From assembly GCA_022457155.1 (NCBI GenBank), contig JAJGOT010000091.1:1106501-1170500 (forward strand): 64,000 bases of DNA. Direction: 5' to 3'. The notes below the pieces were generated by a model, which searched no databases, was not told where the DNA came from, and saw only the letters and a list, made by a program, of their open reading frames with translations. The position numbers were made by a program, and so were the translations under genes. Of the stretch, positions 24,202 through 35,028 are shown one piece after another; the stretch's first letter is position 1; every line of letters begins with the position of its first letter. This DNA comes from Cladopsammia gracilis (lineage: Eukaryota > Cnidaria > Anthozoa > Scleractinia > Dendrophylliidae).

Positions 24202-26942
24202 AACAAACAAACTTGGAAAAACAGATCGAAAACAAAATCTGCATACTTGAGAAAATCGTGGAAGATGCCAAAACCCTTCCTCACGAGAAAACCTTAGCTA
24301 TTGAATCTTTAGATAAAGCCAAGCGTGAATTCGAACTCATTAATCAATACAAAACAAAAAGAGCTATAATAAGAAGTAGAGGGAAATGGTACAACGAGGG
24401 CGAAAAAAACAGCAGGTATTTTCTTAACCTTGAAAAAAGACATAATAAACAAAGCGTTATTGGGCAGCTAAAGGTGGCAAACGGGCGCACTCTTACCAAA
24501 GACAAAGACATACTTAAAGAATGCAAACGATTCTACAAAAATCTATACACATCACAAAAAAACGGAAAATGCAAACATAAATAAAGACCTTTTCTTCCCT
24601 GAAAACAATGAATGTAAATTATCTCCAGAAGATGCAATTTCTTGTGAAGGAATACTGACGGAGAAAGAATGTTTTGAAGCCGTTAAAACAATGGAACCTA
24701 ATAAATCTCCAGGTACGGACGGAATAACAGCTGAATTTTACAAAGTCTTTTGGAAAGATCTATCCAATTTGTTCATAAAAGCAATCAACGCGTCTTACAA
24801 TCGCGGAAGGCTGGGAATTTCCCAAAGGAGAGGGTTAATTAAACTTATCCCTAAAAAGAACAATATTCTTTCAAATTTGAAAAACTGGCGCCCACTCACT
24901 CTTCTAAATACAGATTACAAAATTGCAACAAAGGCAATAGCGAATCGGCTAAAAAAAAGGTGCTTCCTAAGCTCATAAATCACGATCAAACAGGCTTTCT
25001 TAAATATAGATCTATCAGCGAAAACATCCGATTGATCGAAGGTTTGATAAGACATACAGAAGAAGAAAAAATTCCAGGTCTTCTATTATTTGTCGATTTC
25101 GAAAAAGCTTTTGATACCTTAGAATGGTCCTTTGTTCAGCAGGCGTTCCAATACTACAAATTTGGCGCTTCTTTAAAAAATGGATTGAACTCTTTTACGT
25201 TGAAATTGAAAGCAGTGTAGTAAACAATGGCTGGTCATCTGACTTTTTCACTCTGGGAAGAGCTGTTAGACAAGGTTATCTCCTTACATCTTTATTCTTT
25301 GTACTGAGATAATGGCTTCAGCAATTCGACGTAATTCGGATATAAGAGGCATCCCAATAGACGGAGAAGAAACAAAAATAAGTTTATACGCAGATGACAC
25401 TACTTTAATCCTTGGCGGCACAAAATCATCGTTACAATTTTCACTAACCACATTGGATGCCTTTCAAACGGTATCTGGCCTTAAAATCAACAACGAAAAA
25501 ACCGAAGCCCTCTGGATCGGAGCGCTTTTCGCAATTTTAAGTGGGCCAAAGACTCCGTAAAAGCACTAGGCGTGTGGTTCTCTACATTATGCAAAAAATC
25601 GCAAGCTTTAAACTTTAAGGAAAAAACTGAAAAAAATCAAAACCTAATCGAAAGTTGGACTTTCCGCCGATTAACCTCTTTTAGGGAAATAACCGTCATA
25701 AAAGCTCTCCTGACTTCGCAATTAGTTTACATTTTAACGCCTTTGCCAACAGACCATTGCGCTCTAAAGGAAATCAATCATCTTCTCTTCCATTTCCTAT
25801 GGGATGGTAAAAAGGACAAAATTAAGCGCTCTGTTATGATAGGCGACTACAGGAATGGGGGAGCGAAAGTGATAGATATTTTCACATTTAATGCTTCACT
25901 TAAAACTACCTGGATAAAAAAAATATATAGATGAAAACAATAATGGTAAATGGAAAAATCTATTTAACCTTTCACTTAAGAGGTATGGTGGTCCACTCGT
26001 TTTTAAAGGGAATGTCGGCAAAAAGGACATTAACAAAATGAACATCAAAGATACCTTTTTAAGAGAACTTCTTGAAATATGGGCGGATTTGAATTACAAA
26101 ACGGCCATATATTTGTTAGCGGATTTTCGAAAAATGGCTCTGTGGAACAATTCTTTGGTACGTATAGCAAATGCACTTTTGTAGAATATTATGGCATTAC
26201 ATCGTCACTACTGGGTATTCGCCAAAGGATTTCTCCACAACCGCCTGACCATCATAAAATCAATAACACCGACTGGCGCGTCAAAGCTTTAAATTGTAAA
26301 AATCTTAGCCGCGCTGTTTATAAGGCTCTGTTACCCAAAAAAGTGACTGCTCCTGAAAAAAGCCTAACAAAGTGGGAAGTAGACTGTGAAATCGAAAAGT
26401 TAGAAACCATTCAATGGCAGCAAATATTTTTGAAACCTTTTATTTGTACTCAAAGCTGCAAACTTAGGAACTTTCAATTCAAGTTTATTCACCGTAGAAT
26501 CGCCACTAATACATTTTTGAGTAAGACTGGAATAAAGGATAATGAAATGTGCTCTTTCTGTCAAAAAAATCCGGAAACACTGTTACATCTTTTTTGGGAC
26601 TGCCCTATAGTGCAATCTTTTTGGAAAGCCTTGGAAAACTGGCTAATCACCCAAGGTCTTTCCGATAATGACAAAATAAATAAACTGTTGGTTCTAGGCT
26701 TAAATACTGAAACTTCCGCACCATCTTTACTTGATTTCTGTACTCTCCTTGCACGATATTTTATACACGCCTGTAGAATGAAGCAAACGTTTCCACAGAT
26801 TTTAGGCATGATTCAACAAATTGAATACTATGCTTTGTTAGAAAAGCACTCTCTTACAAAAACATCCTTAAAAAGAAAGTGGAATGGCTTGCTTGGTTTT
26901 ATAAATGGCCTTACTTTACCGAGTTTTTCCTCATCTTCCTAG
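24202..26942 (+). pseudogene. LINE ORF2 reverse transcriptase, broken
   Basis: The visible pieces in order are: an N-terminal helical part with RSRGKWYNEGEKNSRYF; the RT fingers with NKSPGTDGITAEFYK; NWRPLTLLNTDYKI; the catalytic region FVDFEKAFDTLEW and YADDTTL; a thumb; and a C-terminal Cys/His cluster CSFCQKNPETLLHLFWDC near residue positions coded at 26550-26600. This order is that of L1/Tx1-clade ORF2. At least five frameshifts break it (near 24.58, 24.95, 25.2, 25.5 and 25.93 kb), so it cannot make an active enzyme. Confidence 0.85.
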
Positions 26943-27216
26943 AATGTAAATATGTTTAACTACTGTGAATGTTTAATCTGAGCTGTAAGCAAGCTAAGAT
27001 AGTAAGCCACTATCTCTCCTGTCCGTGCCCTTTTCCCTATGTTTTTTTTTTGCCTTTATTTTTTTTCTTACAACAACTATATTTATTTATTAATTTTAGG
27101 ACAACTGATGTATTAATTTACTTATACTGTAATTAGTGTTAAGTATTGTACGTATTGTAAGTTATGTAATTAATCTTTTTGTAAGTAGTGTTTTTGTGTT
27201 GCAAATAAAGAAAAAA
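24202..27216 (+). mobile_element. 5'-truncated L1/Tx1-type LINE with 8-bp target duplication
   Basis: AATGCTCC occurs directly before the element (24194-24201) and again directly after its A-rich tail (27217-27224). The body holds the C-terminal part of ORF2 and an AT-rich 3' end finishing AATAAAGAAAAAA. The endonuclease and ORF1 are missing through 5' truncation. It lies about 470 bp after the secreted-protein gene, and the flanking sequence joins cleanly across the insertion. Confidence 0.88.
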
Positions 27217-27949
27217 AATGCTCCTTTATAATTATATACACCTGCATGAGTGTGATATAATCCTTTATATTAACGTTAGTTGTAATTTCGAGTATAGGTC
27301 CTGCGACAACCTGTTGTTATTAGAAAAATGAAAGAAGAAAAATGTCAACCACTGTCACTTGACAGCAACTCGATACTTTACCATTACTGGGATTGTGTGA
27401 GTTCCTCAGTTAATTTACTTTCAGTTAAGTTTTATTAGCACCTCTATTCAAGCTATTATTTGCGCACTCCTCATTTTATACCAAATGCGAACCACTCCAG
27501 ATCAATGATGGGGTGGATGGGGTGATTGTCCAGGTACGAGTAACAATGACCCAAGACTCCTATTTTTGGCATCCTTTTGAAGGTTGCGATATATATTCCT
27601 TGCGGCAGCCATTTTCAGAACGTTTTCTGGATCTCCCATAAGATATTAATTTTATAATGTTCACTCATCGCCACAGCTGGGTCACAGGAAGGTATGTTCA
27701 GAGGTGGAGACGATGGCTGCTATTATATTGTGAGCAGCACGTTTCCTCCCTGCCTTGGTGAATCTATGGCTTCTGTAGCACAGGCGCCAGATATTACCCA
27801 AGAATCTCCTTAATTTTAAAACGTAACAGGGATACCTTAAACGTGTTCTTGAAGCGCTCCTTCTAATCTACATCTGAGCGCACGCGTTCACATACTTCAC
27901 CATTAAGCCTTTGTATGTAGTTGCTTGAATTTAAATCCTCGCGAAGCGA
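27217..27949. other. Unassigned AT-rich stretch
   Basis: No gene, tRNA or recognisable element is seen between the LINE and the Penelope-like remnant. Confidence 0.5.
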
Positions 27950-28530
27950 GGTTTATAAATTTGTCGCGCGTGGATCACTTTAGAACGATGGAATCTCGGG
28001 TTGCCTTACAAGATTAGACGCGAAGCAATACAAACTCTCAAACGCGATAAATCTATAGTCATCTTTCAAGCTGACAAGGGAGCGGCAGTGACGATCCCAC
28101 AGCTGGTTTTATTACCCAAGTCAAAGAGGCAGTAACGCATGCACTTCATATAAACACCATTCACGAGGATACGGCTAAATACTTAGTTGTTGAAAACGCT
28201 AAGCCAGGAAACATCTACTTTGTCCCGAAAATCCATAAACCACAACGCCCACCACCCGCTAGACCAATCTGTAATACAATTAACTCTGCGACGACTAATA
28301 TCTCCGAGTGGGTAGATTATCAACTCCGGCCCCTTGTAGAGAGGTTACCATCTTACGTCAAAGACGACAACGATTTCCTAAGGAAACTAAATGACCTCAA
28401 TGAGAAGCAGACTTTACCAACTGGAACCATGCTTGTTACATGGGACGTCAAATCTCTATACACAAATATCCCCCATGAGGGTGGCATGAGAGCCTGCAAA
28501 CATTTCATGCGTCTCAACAATTTCTCGGAA
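27950..28530 (+). pseudogene. Penelope-like reverse transcriptase fragment
   Basis: The plus strand codes in one frame, from about 28.18 kb, for FVPKIHKPQRPPPARPICNT and then LVTWDVKSLYTNIPHEGG. These are the RT fingers and the hallmark first catalytic Asp motif (DVKSLYTNIP) of Penelope-like elements. The frame is cut at about 28.53 kb, before the palm YADD-type motif, by unrelated sequence. The same element's C-terminal part may reappear at 30.56-31.40 kb, which would imply an insertion or deletion between. Non-functional. Confidence 0.8.
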
Positions 28531-29422
28531 GCGAGTAGAAAACTGGGGGGGAATTTGCCCGTGAAAATGTCGCGGTCAGTTAGCTGATTGAATGGATGAT
28601 TATACATACCCATGTGCGCAATGAAAGCCACCAGAGCGTAGAATAAATCCTTCGGGTCAAAGGTTTTATTTAGTGTTGACTTTGTCGGTGTAATCCGTTG
28701 AAATTTTGTGTGAATTGTGGTCATCCTTCGCTTTCTTTGGACTAGTTATAGTACATGATTAGTGAAGTAAATGTAAGTGTTTTTTAAGAAAGTTTTATAA
28801 TACAAAACGTAAAACGCAGTTAATGGAGCAGGACGCTCTGAGGCCCCGTGGGGCATGTATTTTTGTAACTAGACTTTGACTTGCAACTTAGGCGTATAAA
28901 TGTACCTTTGTATCCTTTGTATGGGCTTTTCATATATAGCCCTATTGTAGTACTATCAACCTCATCTGGTCGATAGCTTAGATCACGTTCGCTAAATGGT
29001 TGGATTTGTAAATGCCCCATTCATGTCGTATTCTCTATCATGTGAAGTCTAGCATTTGTATGTTACAGCCTCGGCCATTGGTCTAAGCATTGTACTCTGT
29101 CTAGCTATAACAGGTACTCTACAAGTTTTAAAGGCACATTTGCCTTCAGTTGAGTTACTCACTGTTAAGCTCTGTTAAAAGATTTTCCCTCCCTCCCTCC
29201 CTCCCTGTTGGAGTTATTTGGGTTTCCTCAATAAACTTTGGGGCCACTTCTCTGTGATTGCGTTCGGTTAAGTCTGCACAGCGACTTCCCCAGGCGTAGT
29301 GCACTTGTTTTTTAATCGTTTTCACATTATCGACCTGCTTTATCGCATTGTCGATCGGTCCGATCCAGCACCCCTAGGGGGATAGGTGAGGCTCAATAGG
29401 TCATTAAGTCACTTATTAACGT

Positions 29423-29580
29423 TGGCGCGTTGCTGGCCTTAGGTTTCAGCTCGTAGTGCTGTCGCTGTAGCGCGTTGCTGGCCTGGGTTGCAGCTCGTAG
29501 CGCCCTAGTTTTTCTAGACATGCCAATACTCTTCTCGGCTTGGCGCGTTGCTGGCATTAGGTTTCAGCTCGTAGTGCCAG
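29423..29580. repeat. Three dispersed direct repeats
   Basis: A word of about 36 bp beginning GGCGCGTTGCTGGCCTTAGG occurs at about 29424, 29468 (shorter, diverged) and 29541. Function unknown; possibly part of a retroelement terminus. Confidence 0.6.
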
Positions 29581-29658
29581 GAGAAGCGAGGCTTTAAAAT
29601 GGTCTGCATGCAATGGAAGTCGTCTGTGGCGCCAATCGCTGAGCGGTGTCCCCCTATA

Positions 29659-29837
29659 CACCTTATTCCAAAATGGCGGCCAATTTATTATTCTTTTGTA
29701 TGCATTTTAATTAGCCCTCTTGGCCTCGTCAGCATGTGCAAAATACAAAGGACTTTTCAAGCGAAAATGAGGCCAACAGGGCTAATTAAAATGCATATAA
29801 AAGAATAATAAATTGGCCTCCATTTTGGAATAAGGTG
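29659..29837. mobile_element. MITE family 1, copy 1 (TA target)
   Basis: The terminal inverted repeats read CACCTTATTCCAAAATGGCG, flanked by TA. The inner arms (TTATTCTTTTGTATGCATTTTAATTAGCC region) match the copy at 36483-36661 in layout and sequence, including AAAATGAGG and the GCCTCG words. Non-coding. Confidence 0.85.
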
Positions 29838-30559
29838 TATTACGCCATGTGTCTTGTGGTCGTCCTCATTTAATTTCAGGTCGGATAGTAAATCATTAGG
29901 TTTATCTATCTACCGGAACAATGACATTAACCGATAAAATTGGTAAGAAAGCGAATAAAGCATTTTAATCTGTGCACATGCACCGAACCGTGAAACTATC
30001 GCTTTAATCGGGCAGAATGCCAAGTCTGCCCGATAAATAAAATGAGTAGTGATTCTCGGTCACTTTTTGACGTCTGTTCTAGGTAGTTCTGGAAAATTGT
30101 TTTTGAAGTGCTTTTGAGATGAGTTTCAAAGGTTAAGAGTTAACCATTGTTAATGATTTGTATGTGATGCCAAACACGAAATAATTATAGAACAGCAGGA
30201 GGAAGATATGAAGCGTAATTCGACCATAATCATTTTTTAGCGACACAAGGTGGAAAACAAATTCGAACTTCGGCGAATCATCTAAAAATTTCTGCTTATC
30301 GACATATCTTCTCAATGCCTGTGTTTTAAATAGCAGAAGTAAGTGGTTGTTTACTTTGAAAGACAGCGCTTTCTCGAATACATATATCGTGCTGTAGCGT
30401 TTACCGTTTACCGAAAAATCAATTTCATTGAAGTCCACAGATCGGTTTTAATTTTCCATACTGAGTTTGAAGTCAAAGAATTGCTTCTATTCGCGTATCA
30501 CTTGACATAGCAACTTTAAGGTCATAAAAGACTTAACTAATTATTTTTCTTTCACGTCA

Positions 30560-31400
30560 TTTTCCTACAAATTGGGTCTCATTAAGACTCTTGTGGACAG
30601 AACCTATAAGATTAATAACACCTGGTTAGGCTTTCATGAAGATATTAGTAAACTCATGAAAATCCTTAAAAAAATATTTTTCCCACCCAATTCATTGAGA
30701 AGGTTGTCAACCGTTACATTACTGGGGCCCACAACCTACCACCAGATCCTACCACTAAAGCTGTACCCCCGTTTTATTTCAAATTACCTTATACAGGCCA
30801 TTTTTCCAGCGTTACACAGAAAAGGATTCCGCAACTTATCAAACGCTATTGTAATAATATAGATATAAAATTAGTCTTTTCATCTTTCAAGATCGGCAAC
30901 ATGTTTAGCGTGAAAGATCCTATCCCGAGCGGGCGCCGTTCGCGTGTTGTTTACAAATTTTTGTGTGCAGGCTGTAATGCCTGCTACGTCGGCGAAACCA
31001 CCCGACATTTTTCCACACACGTTCGTGAGCACTTATAGGGCCTCTCACGTATTCAAACACCTGGAAGACTCTAAAGAATGCCACAGTTTATGTTCACCAA
31101 ATTGTTTCAATATCTTAGAACCTGCTTCCACCAATTTTCAGCTTAAGATAAAGGAAGCTTTGCATATCAAATGGAAACAACCTTCTTTGAACCAACAGTT
31201 TCATCATGTTAATTTAAAACTTTCTTTTTAATCACGTGTTGTCGCACATTCTTTCATTTATTTGTCAAAGGTGTTTTCTCCCATTGGCATTTTCATTTAC
31301 TTAGTAAAAATTCAACTTTGTAACTTAAAATTTCAAACTGAAGATGACAAAGGATTGTCGAAACATGTCTTTGAAGAAGTTGGAGTTAAATCTATCGTTT
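30560..31400 (+). pseudogene. Penelope-like element C-terminal remnant with GIY-YIG
   Basis: Translated pieces include KTLVDRTYKINNTWLGFHED, a linker, and CAGCNACYVGETTRHFSTHV with REH after it. These are the thumb/linker, Cys-containing region and GIY-YIG nuclease of Penelope-like proteins. Frameshifts and stops are present. The copy ends with a hammerhead-like motif at 31338-31366 and then abuts Polinton-like sequence of element A. Confidence 0.75.
31338..31366 (+). ncRNA. Hammerhead-like motif at a Penelope 3' end
   Basis: CTGAAGA, one base, a GACA/TGTC stem around a six-base loop, then GAAAC. Same layout as the motifs at 9922-9948 and 32703-32729. Catalytic ability is unproven because of the extra base after CUGANGA. 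Confidence 0.4.
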
Positions 31401-31855
31401 CTTGATCTAGAAGTTTAATCACGGAAATGAATTTTTGATAATCAAACTCATCACTTCTCATTGCTGTTCGTAAATTAGTTAAAACTTTTTCATAAGTTGT
31501 AAAACAGAATTTAACAATATCAAGTTTACCTTTAGAATTTTTAATTTCATGATAACTTTTCAGCTGTTGTCAATACACCTAAAATAATAGGGTTTAAAGT
31601 TATTCCACCTGTGATTACTCCTGTTGAGGCGAGTAAAACACTAAAAATATTCATGATATAATGTATTTTCTTGTATTTTGAATGACGTTTTTGATATATC
31701 CAAGTCTTTTTATAATATTTATAAAGATCTTTAATTTGTTCAAATTTCTCAAGACTGAGGTTTCAATCAATATGATTGAAATCAAAGATATTTTCATTCA
31801 CTGTCTCTTTGTTCCCATTCTTTTTCAATAATGATTTCATTCTTTTGATGCTCAT
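31400..31855 (-). pseudogene. Element A membrane protein, copy 1
   Basis: The minus frame begins at 31855 with MSIKRMKSLLKKNGNKETV and carries one TGA stop after about 30 codons. It then shows a hydrophobic segment FSVLLASTGVITGGITLNPI (about codons 75-100), a frameshift near 31.56 kb, and a helical C-terminal part to about 31.40 kb. The plan (N-terminal coiled region, paired hydrophobic helix, C-terminal helices) resembles the broken protein at 62450-63178 of element B, so both may be the same conserved Polinton membrane protein. Function unknown; possibly virion membrane or entry related. Part of the gene is repeated at 32838-33232. Confidence 0.6.
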
Positions 31856-32041
31856 TTTATTTATAATGTTTATAATAAACTTTTGCTGAGTGTAATACCA
31901 AGTGAAATTTCATCTTGATATGGTTCATGTGAATAATTAATGTAAAGTAATGAAGTTGTCTTTCAGTAGCATCGTGTTGCAATGAAATAAAATAATGATA
32001 ATAGGCCATACGCTACTGTGATTGTATGTTTTTACTCTCAA

Positions 32042-32068
32042 GCTTTCGTCGGACACCGACATCGTCAG
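32042..32068 (-). ncRNA. Hammerhead-like motif, left arm
   Basis: Reverse complement of the motif at 32703-32729: CTGACGA, one base, GTCGG/CCGAC stem with a three-base loop, then GAAAGC. Confidence 0.45.
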
Positions 32069-32324
32069 GAGAAAACTGAAAGAATTTACATAAATGCGAA
32101 GCAATATAAAGACTAGCGTGGATTACGATGTAACACCTAAACAAGAACAAAAACACTTAAACAAAGAATTCAGACTGACAAAAGATTCAAAACAAAATAT
32201 TCAAAATAAAAGGTCCCTCAGTTCTGTGCATTCGTCACGAGAGTTTATTTTGGGTTTTTTGTTTCGAATATGTGCAGCCTCTAAGAGTCTTAGATTTACG
32301 GGGTCGTTGTTTCGGCCGATGACT

Positions 32325-32568
32325 TACATTGGCAGCAGCATTAGACCGCTGCATGACAGAGTCAGAGAACATCTTAACTCTGATTCATCATCCTTCTACA
32401 GGCACCTGCAGGACTGCCAACGTGGCCGCACATGTCTTTCTGTCAAGATCATCGGCCGAAACAACGACCCCGTAAATCTAAGACTCTTAGAGGCTGCACA
32501 TATTCGAAACAAAAAACCCAAAATAAACTCTCGTGACGAATGCACAGAACTGAGGGACCTTTTATTTT
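32325..32568 (+). pseudogene. GIY-YIG nuclease domain fragment of a Penelope-like element
   Basis: An open frame reads TYIGSSIRPLHDRVREHLNS and onward through a YRHLQDC and a RLLEAAHIRNKKPKIN motif to a TGA stop. This covers the GIY-YIG signature, the Arg/His helix and the C-terminal Glu region of this nuclease fold. No RT is attached. The upstream 76 codons of the same frame are antisense to the right arm and are an artefact of the palindrome. Confidence 0.8.
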
Positions 32569-32702
32569 GAATATTTTGTTTTGAATCTTTTGTCAGTCTG
32601 AATTCTTTGTTTAAGTGTTTTTGTTCTTGTTTAGGTGTTACATCGTAATCCACGCTAGTCTTTATATTGCTTCGCATTTATGTAAATTCTTTCAGTTTTC
32701 TC

Positions 32703-32729
32703 CTGACGATGTCGGTGTCCGACGAAAGC
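32703..32729 (+). ncRNA. Hammerhead-like motif, right arm
   Basis: CTGACGA, one base, a perfect GTCGG/CCGAC stem around TGT, then GAAAGC. This is the best-formed of the motifs here. Hammerheads are an established component of Penelope-like element termini. Confidence 0.5.
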
Positions 32730-32837
32730 TTGAGAGTAAAAACATACAATCACAGTAGCGTATGGCCTATTATCATTATTTTATTTCATTGAATAATTAA
32801 TATCGAAATAATTTGCTATCCTAATTGAAAAATGTGT

Positions 32838-33232
32838 AAAGCGAGTAAAACAATACAAATATTCATGATATAATGCATTTTCGTGTATTTTGAATGACGT
32901 TTTTTTGGAAGGGTCGTACCTCTCATAAACCTCTATTTTCATTGGCCGTTCTAAAACAGTACCTGCTATTGTTTATAGGGATAGGGGCATTGTTTAGGTC
33001 ATTCATCTATTGTTTTGGTGAGCCAATAAAACAACTTGTTCAAAGGAGGTACGATATGACCCCGTTTTTTATATATCCAAGTCTTTTTATAATATTTATA
33101 GAGATCTTTAATTTGTTCAAATTTCTGAAGACTGAGGTTTCAATCAATATGATTGAAATCAAAGATATTTTCATTCACTGTCTCTTTATTTCCATTCTTT
33201 TTCAATAATGATTTCATTCTTTTGATGCTCAT
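32838..33232 (-). pseudogene. Element A membrane protein, copy 2 (partial)
   Basis: Duplicate of the 5' part of the gene at 31400-31855, starting at 33232. It has the same internal TGA. A TIR element of about 160 bp (outer words GGGTCGTACC and GGTACGATATGACCC, about 32907-33064) interrupts it. Confidence 0.65.
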
Positions 33233-33233
33233 T

Positions 33234-33575
33234 TTATTTATGTTTATAATAAACTTTTGCTGAGTGTAATACCAAGTGAAATTTCATCTTGATATGGTTC
33301 ATGTTGATATCGAAATAATTTACTATCCTAATTGAAAAATGTGTATTTGTTGTTAAACTTTTATTTATATCCAAAATTCTTTTTTCATCATCTTTTGAAA
33401 TTCTAAGTATATATACTTTTTTTTCATCTATTTCATTACTAAAAGCTATTCTTATACTATACAAATTATCACTTCTTTTTTTAATGAAATAAAGACTTAT
33501 TTTTTCTATTAAACAATCAAATGGAATTACTAAAATATTTGATTTTGGATCAAAAAAGCAATATTGTCTTGACAT
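33234..33575 (-). CDS. Element A hypothetical protein
   Basis: An open minus frame, probably from the Met at 33575 (MSRQYCFFDPKSNILVIPFD), of about 113 residues with a TAA stop. It is Ile/Lys/Asn-rich like its neighbours. It lies between the fibre-like gene and the duplicated membrane-protein copy, on the same strand. No domain recognised; the C-terminal ~30 codons overlap the end of the tandem duplication, so its natural end may be altered. Confidence 0.4.
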   Translation of the reverse strand: MSRQYCFFDPKSNILVIPFDCLIEKISLYFIKKRSDNLYSIRIAFSNEIDEKKVYILRISKDDEKRILDINKSLTTNTHFSIRIVNYFDINMNHIKMKFHLVLHSAKVYYKHK

Positions 33576-33639
33576 TGTTTTAATATTATAAATATGCAGA
33601 AACCAAAACAAATTGTTTTAATGATTTTAAAAAAGCTTA

Positions 33640-35019
33640 ACTAACAGGTTGATCATCTTTTGTTGGATTTTTAACACCAATATGATGATTATTCATATCA
33701 ATATCCATTTTCAAAAATATAAGGTGAATCATACACACTTGAATCAACATCTGCTACAAAATTTTTAACACCATAAATTATAAGATGTGCACGTCCTTGA
33801 TTGCGTGTTTCAGGGGTTCCTTGACATTTTAAATCTACCATAATAAACATCGGCTTGCTAATATGTCATTTATGCATGTGAATAATTGATCTTGTATAAT
33901 CAGAAAATTGTTTTGTTGATTGATATTTAAACTCGTACTCACTACATTAACACTCACATTATTCATTGTAACTGGAAAGAATTCAATGCAAATAATGTAT
34001 TCACCTTCTGGAAGTTTATACATATTAAAACCAAGTCTTCCAGAATATAAATTATTAATATCTTTGGTTATTTGGAGATAAGCTTTTTTATTGAATAAAT
34101 GTGGTGAATTTGGACTTAGAAAATCATTGATTCCATTCACTACAATATTAATCTCACTACTCGATTCATCTACATCTTCCATCAAATATCTGAATTCATC
34201 TTTCAAATGGGAACTTGAAGCGATATGAGACTTATTAACATAATCTTTATATTTTTGTTGTAATTATAACTTCTGCGCCAAAATCAAATGCATTAAGTTT
34301 CTTTAGTTGTAGATCGCTGATTGCAGTAGTACTATTTATTCTTGTATTATTATTACTAGTTTTTGTGTCAACATATCTTTTATCAGCTTTTATATTTACT
34401 AAATTACCAACATATCCTTTATTAGTACCTTGATCTGCTACTGTTGGATCTTTTACATTATAAATTGTATTATTTCCCATATCTAATCCATTTTCTATTG
34501 GAAACATTTCTTTACGAGATAAGAAGATATTTTTAACATCATTGTAAGATACAAGATTGTTATAATTTGCTCCTAAATCTGTGTAAGTTTGTTGTTTTTG
34601 TTGCTGTTCAATATTTTTAGTAACTTCATGTGCATGAGCAGGAACATTAGGATGATGCTTTTTCAGAGTTATCATATTTACAGCTGAAAGATCATTATCT
34701 TCATCTGTATCCAAATCAGTAATTAGTTTTCTGTCCATTTTAATTTCACCAGGAACAATTAAATTATTTCCTCTTAAATCAAAGATCACCAGTCATATGA
34801 GTAGTACCAACTAAGTTTGAAAAGTGTTTTAGTAGTACGAAAATTAATAGCATCCTTTAAATTTACTGGATTATCTACATTTACTAATCTTTTGTTTTCA
34901 ATATCATAATCACCTGAAGATGTTAATTTAAAACCAACACCTTGTAATCCTTGTTTTCCTCTATATTGAGTTGTTTGATAACTGCTAGATTCTGATAATA
35001 ATCCATTTGAATAACTCAT
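33640..35019 (-). pseudogene. Element A fibre-like structural protein
   Basis: Starts at 35019 (MSYSNGLLSESSSYQTTQYR). Broken frames at 35019-34786, 34789-34247, 34206-33835 and about 33840-33640 show a consistent pattern. There is a GKQGLQGVGFKL segment, then repeated units of the type D-hydrophobic-x-N-x-x-I-x-N-V-x-x-P with tail-fibre-like 'ATNKGYV' joins (DMGNNTIYNVKDPTVADQGT, later DMNNHHIGVKNPTKDDQPV). A beta-rich globular stretch precedes the last unit. This repeat logic is shared with phage and adenovirus-like fibres, so a receptor-binding fibre is inferred. Several frameshifts make it inactive. ATPase-like sequence lies just upstream on the same strand. Confidence 0.6.
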
Positions 35020-35028
35020 TTTTTTTGT

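Larger units (their letters stand above)
28531..30559. other. Mixed non-coding insert between Penelope fragments
   Basis: About 2 kb with no supported gene. It contains three direct copies of a GGCGCGTTGCTGGC-type word (listed separately) and a MITE at 29659-29837. A minus-strand ORF at 30133-30438 (101 codons) has no domain I recognise and is not called. Confidence 0.5.
31942..32789. mobile_element. Palindromic Penelope-like insertion
   Basis: Two arms of about 340 bp (about 31980-32322 and 32449-32791) are near-identical reverse complements; both strands translate to the same 76-codon string. The spacer of about 125 bp codes for the GIY-YIG start (YIGSSIRPLHDRVREHL), continued into the right arm. 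Each arm holds a hammerhead-like motif. GAATAATTAAT flanks the insertion on both sides (about 31931 and 32790), a likely target duplication. The structure looks like a truncated element joined tail-outward to an inverted copy of its own 3' end. Confidence 0.85.
31629..33342. repeat. Tandem duplication inside element A
   Basis: The unit starting GCGAGTAAAACA (31629) and ending ATTGAAAAATGTGTA (32836) is repeated at 32838-33342. Each unit is about 350 bp once its own insertion is discounted: a palindromic Penelope insert (about 31942-32789) in copy 1 and a small TIR element (about 32907-33064) in copy 2. Both copies carry the same TGA stop in the membrane-protein frame. Confidence 0.85.

Noticed and set aside
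28353..28724. 123-codon minus ORF
   Set aside because: Its second half is antisense to the Penelope RT fragment; the first half has no recognised domain.
30133..30438. 101-codon minus ORF between Penelope fragments
   Set aside because: No family match or conserved motif that I can name, and no promoter or neighbour context.
32094..32324. First 76 codons of the plus ORF, identical to a minus-strand ORF 350 bp away
   Set aside because: Identity is forced by the palindrome; the sequence is the antisense of the element's 3' end, not a protein.
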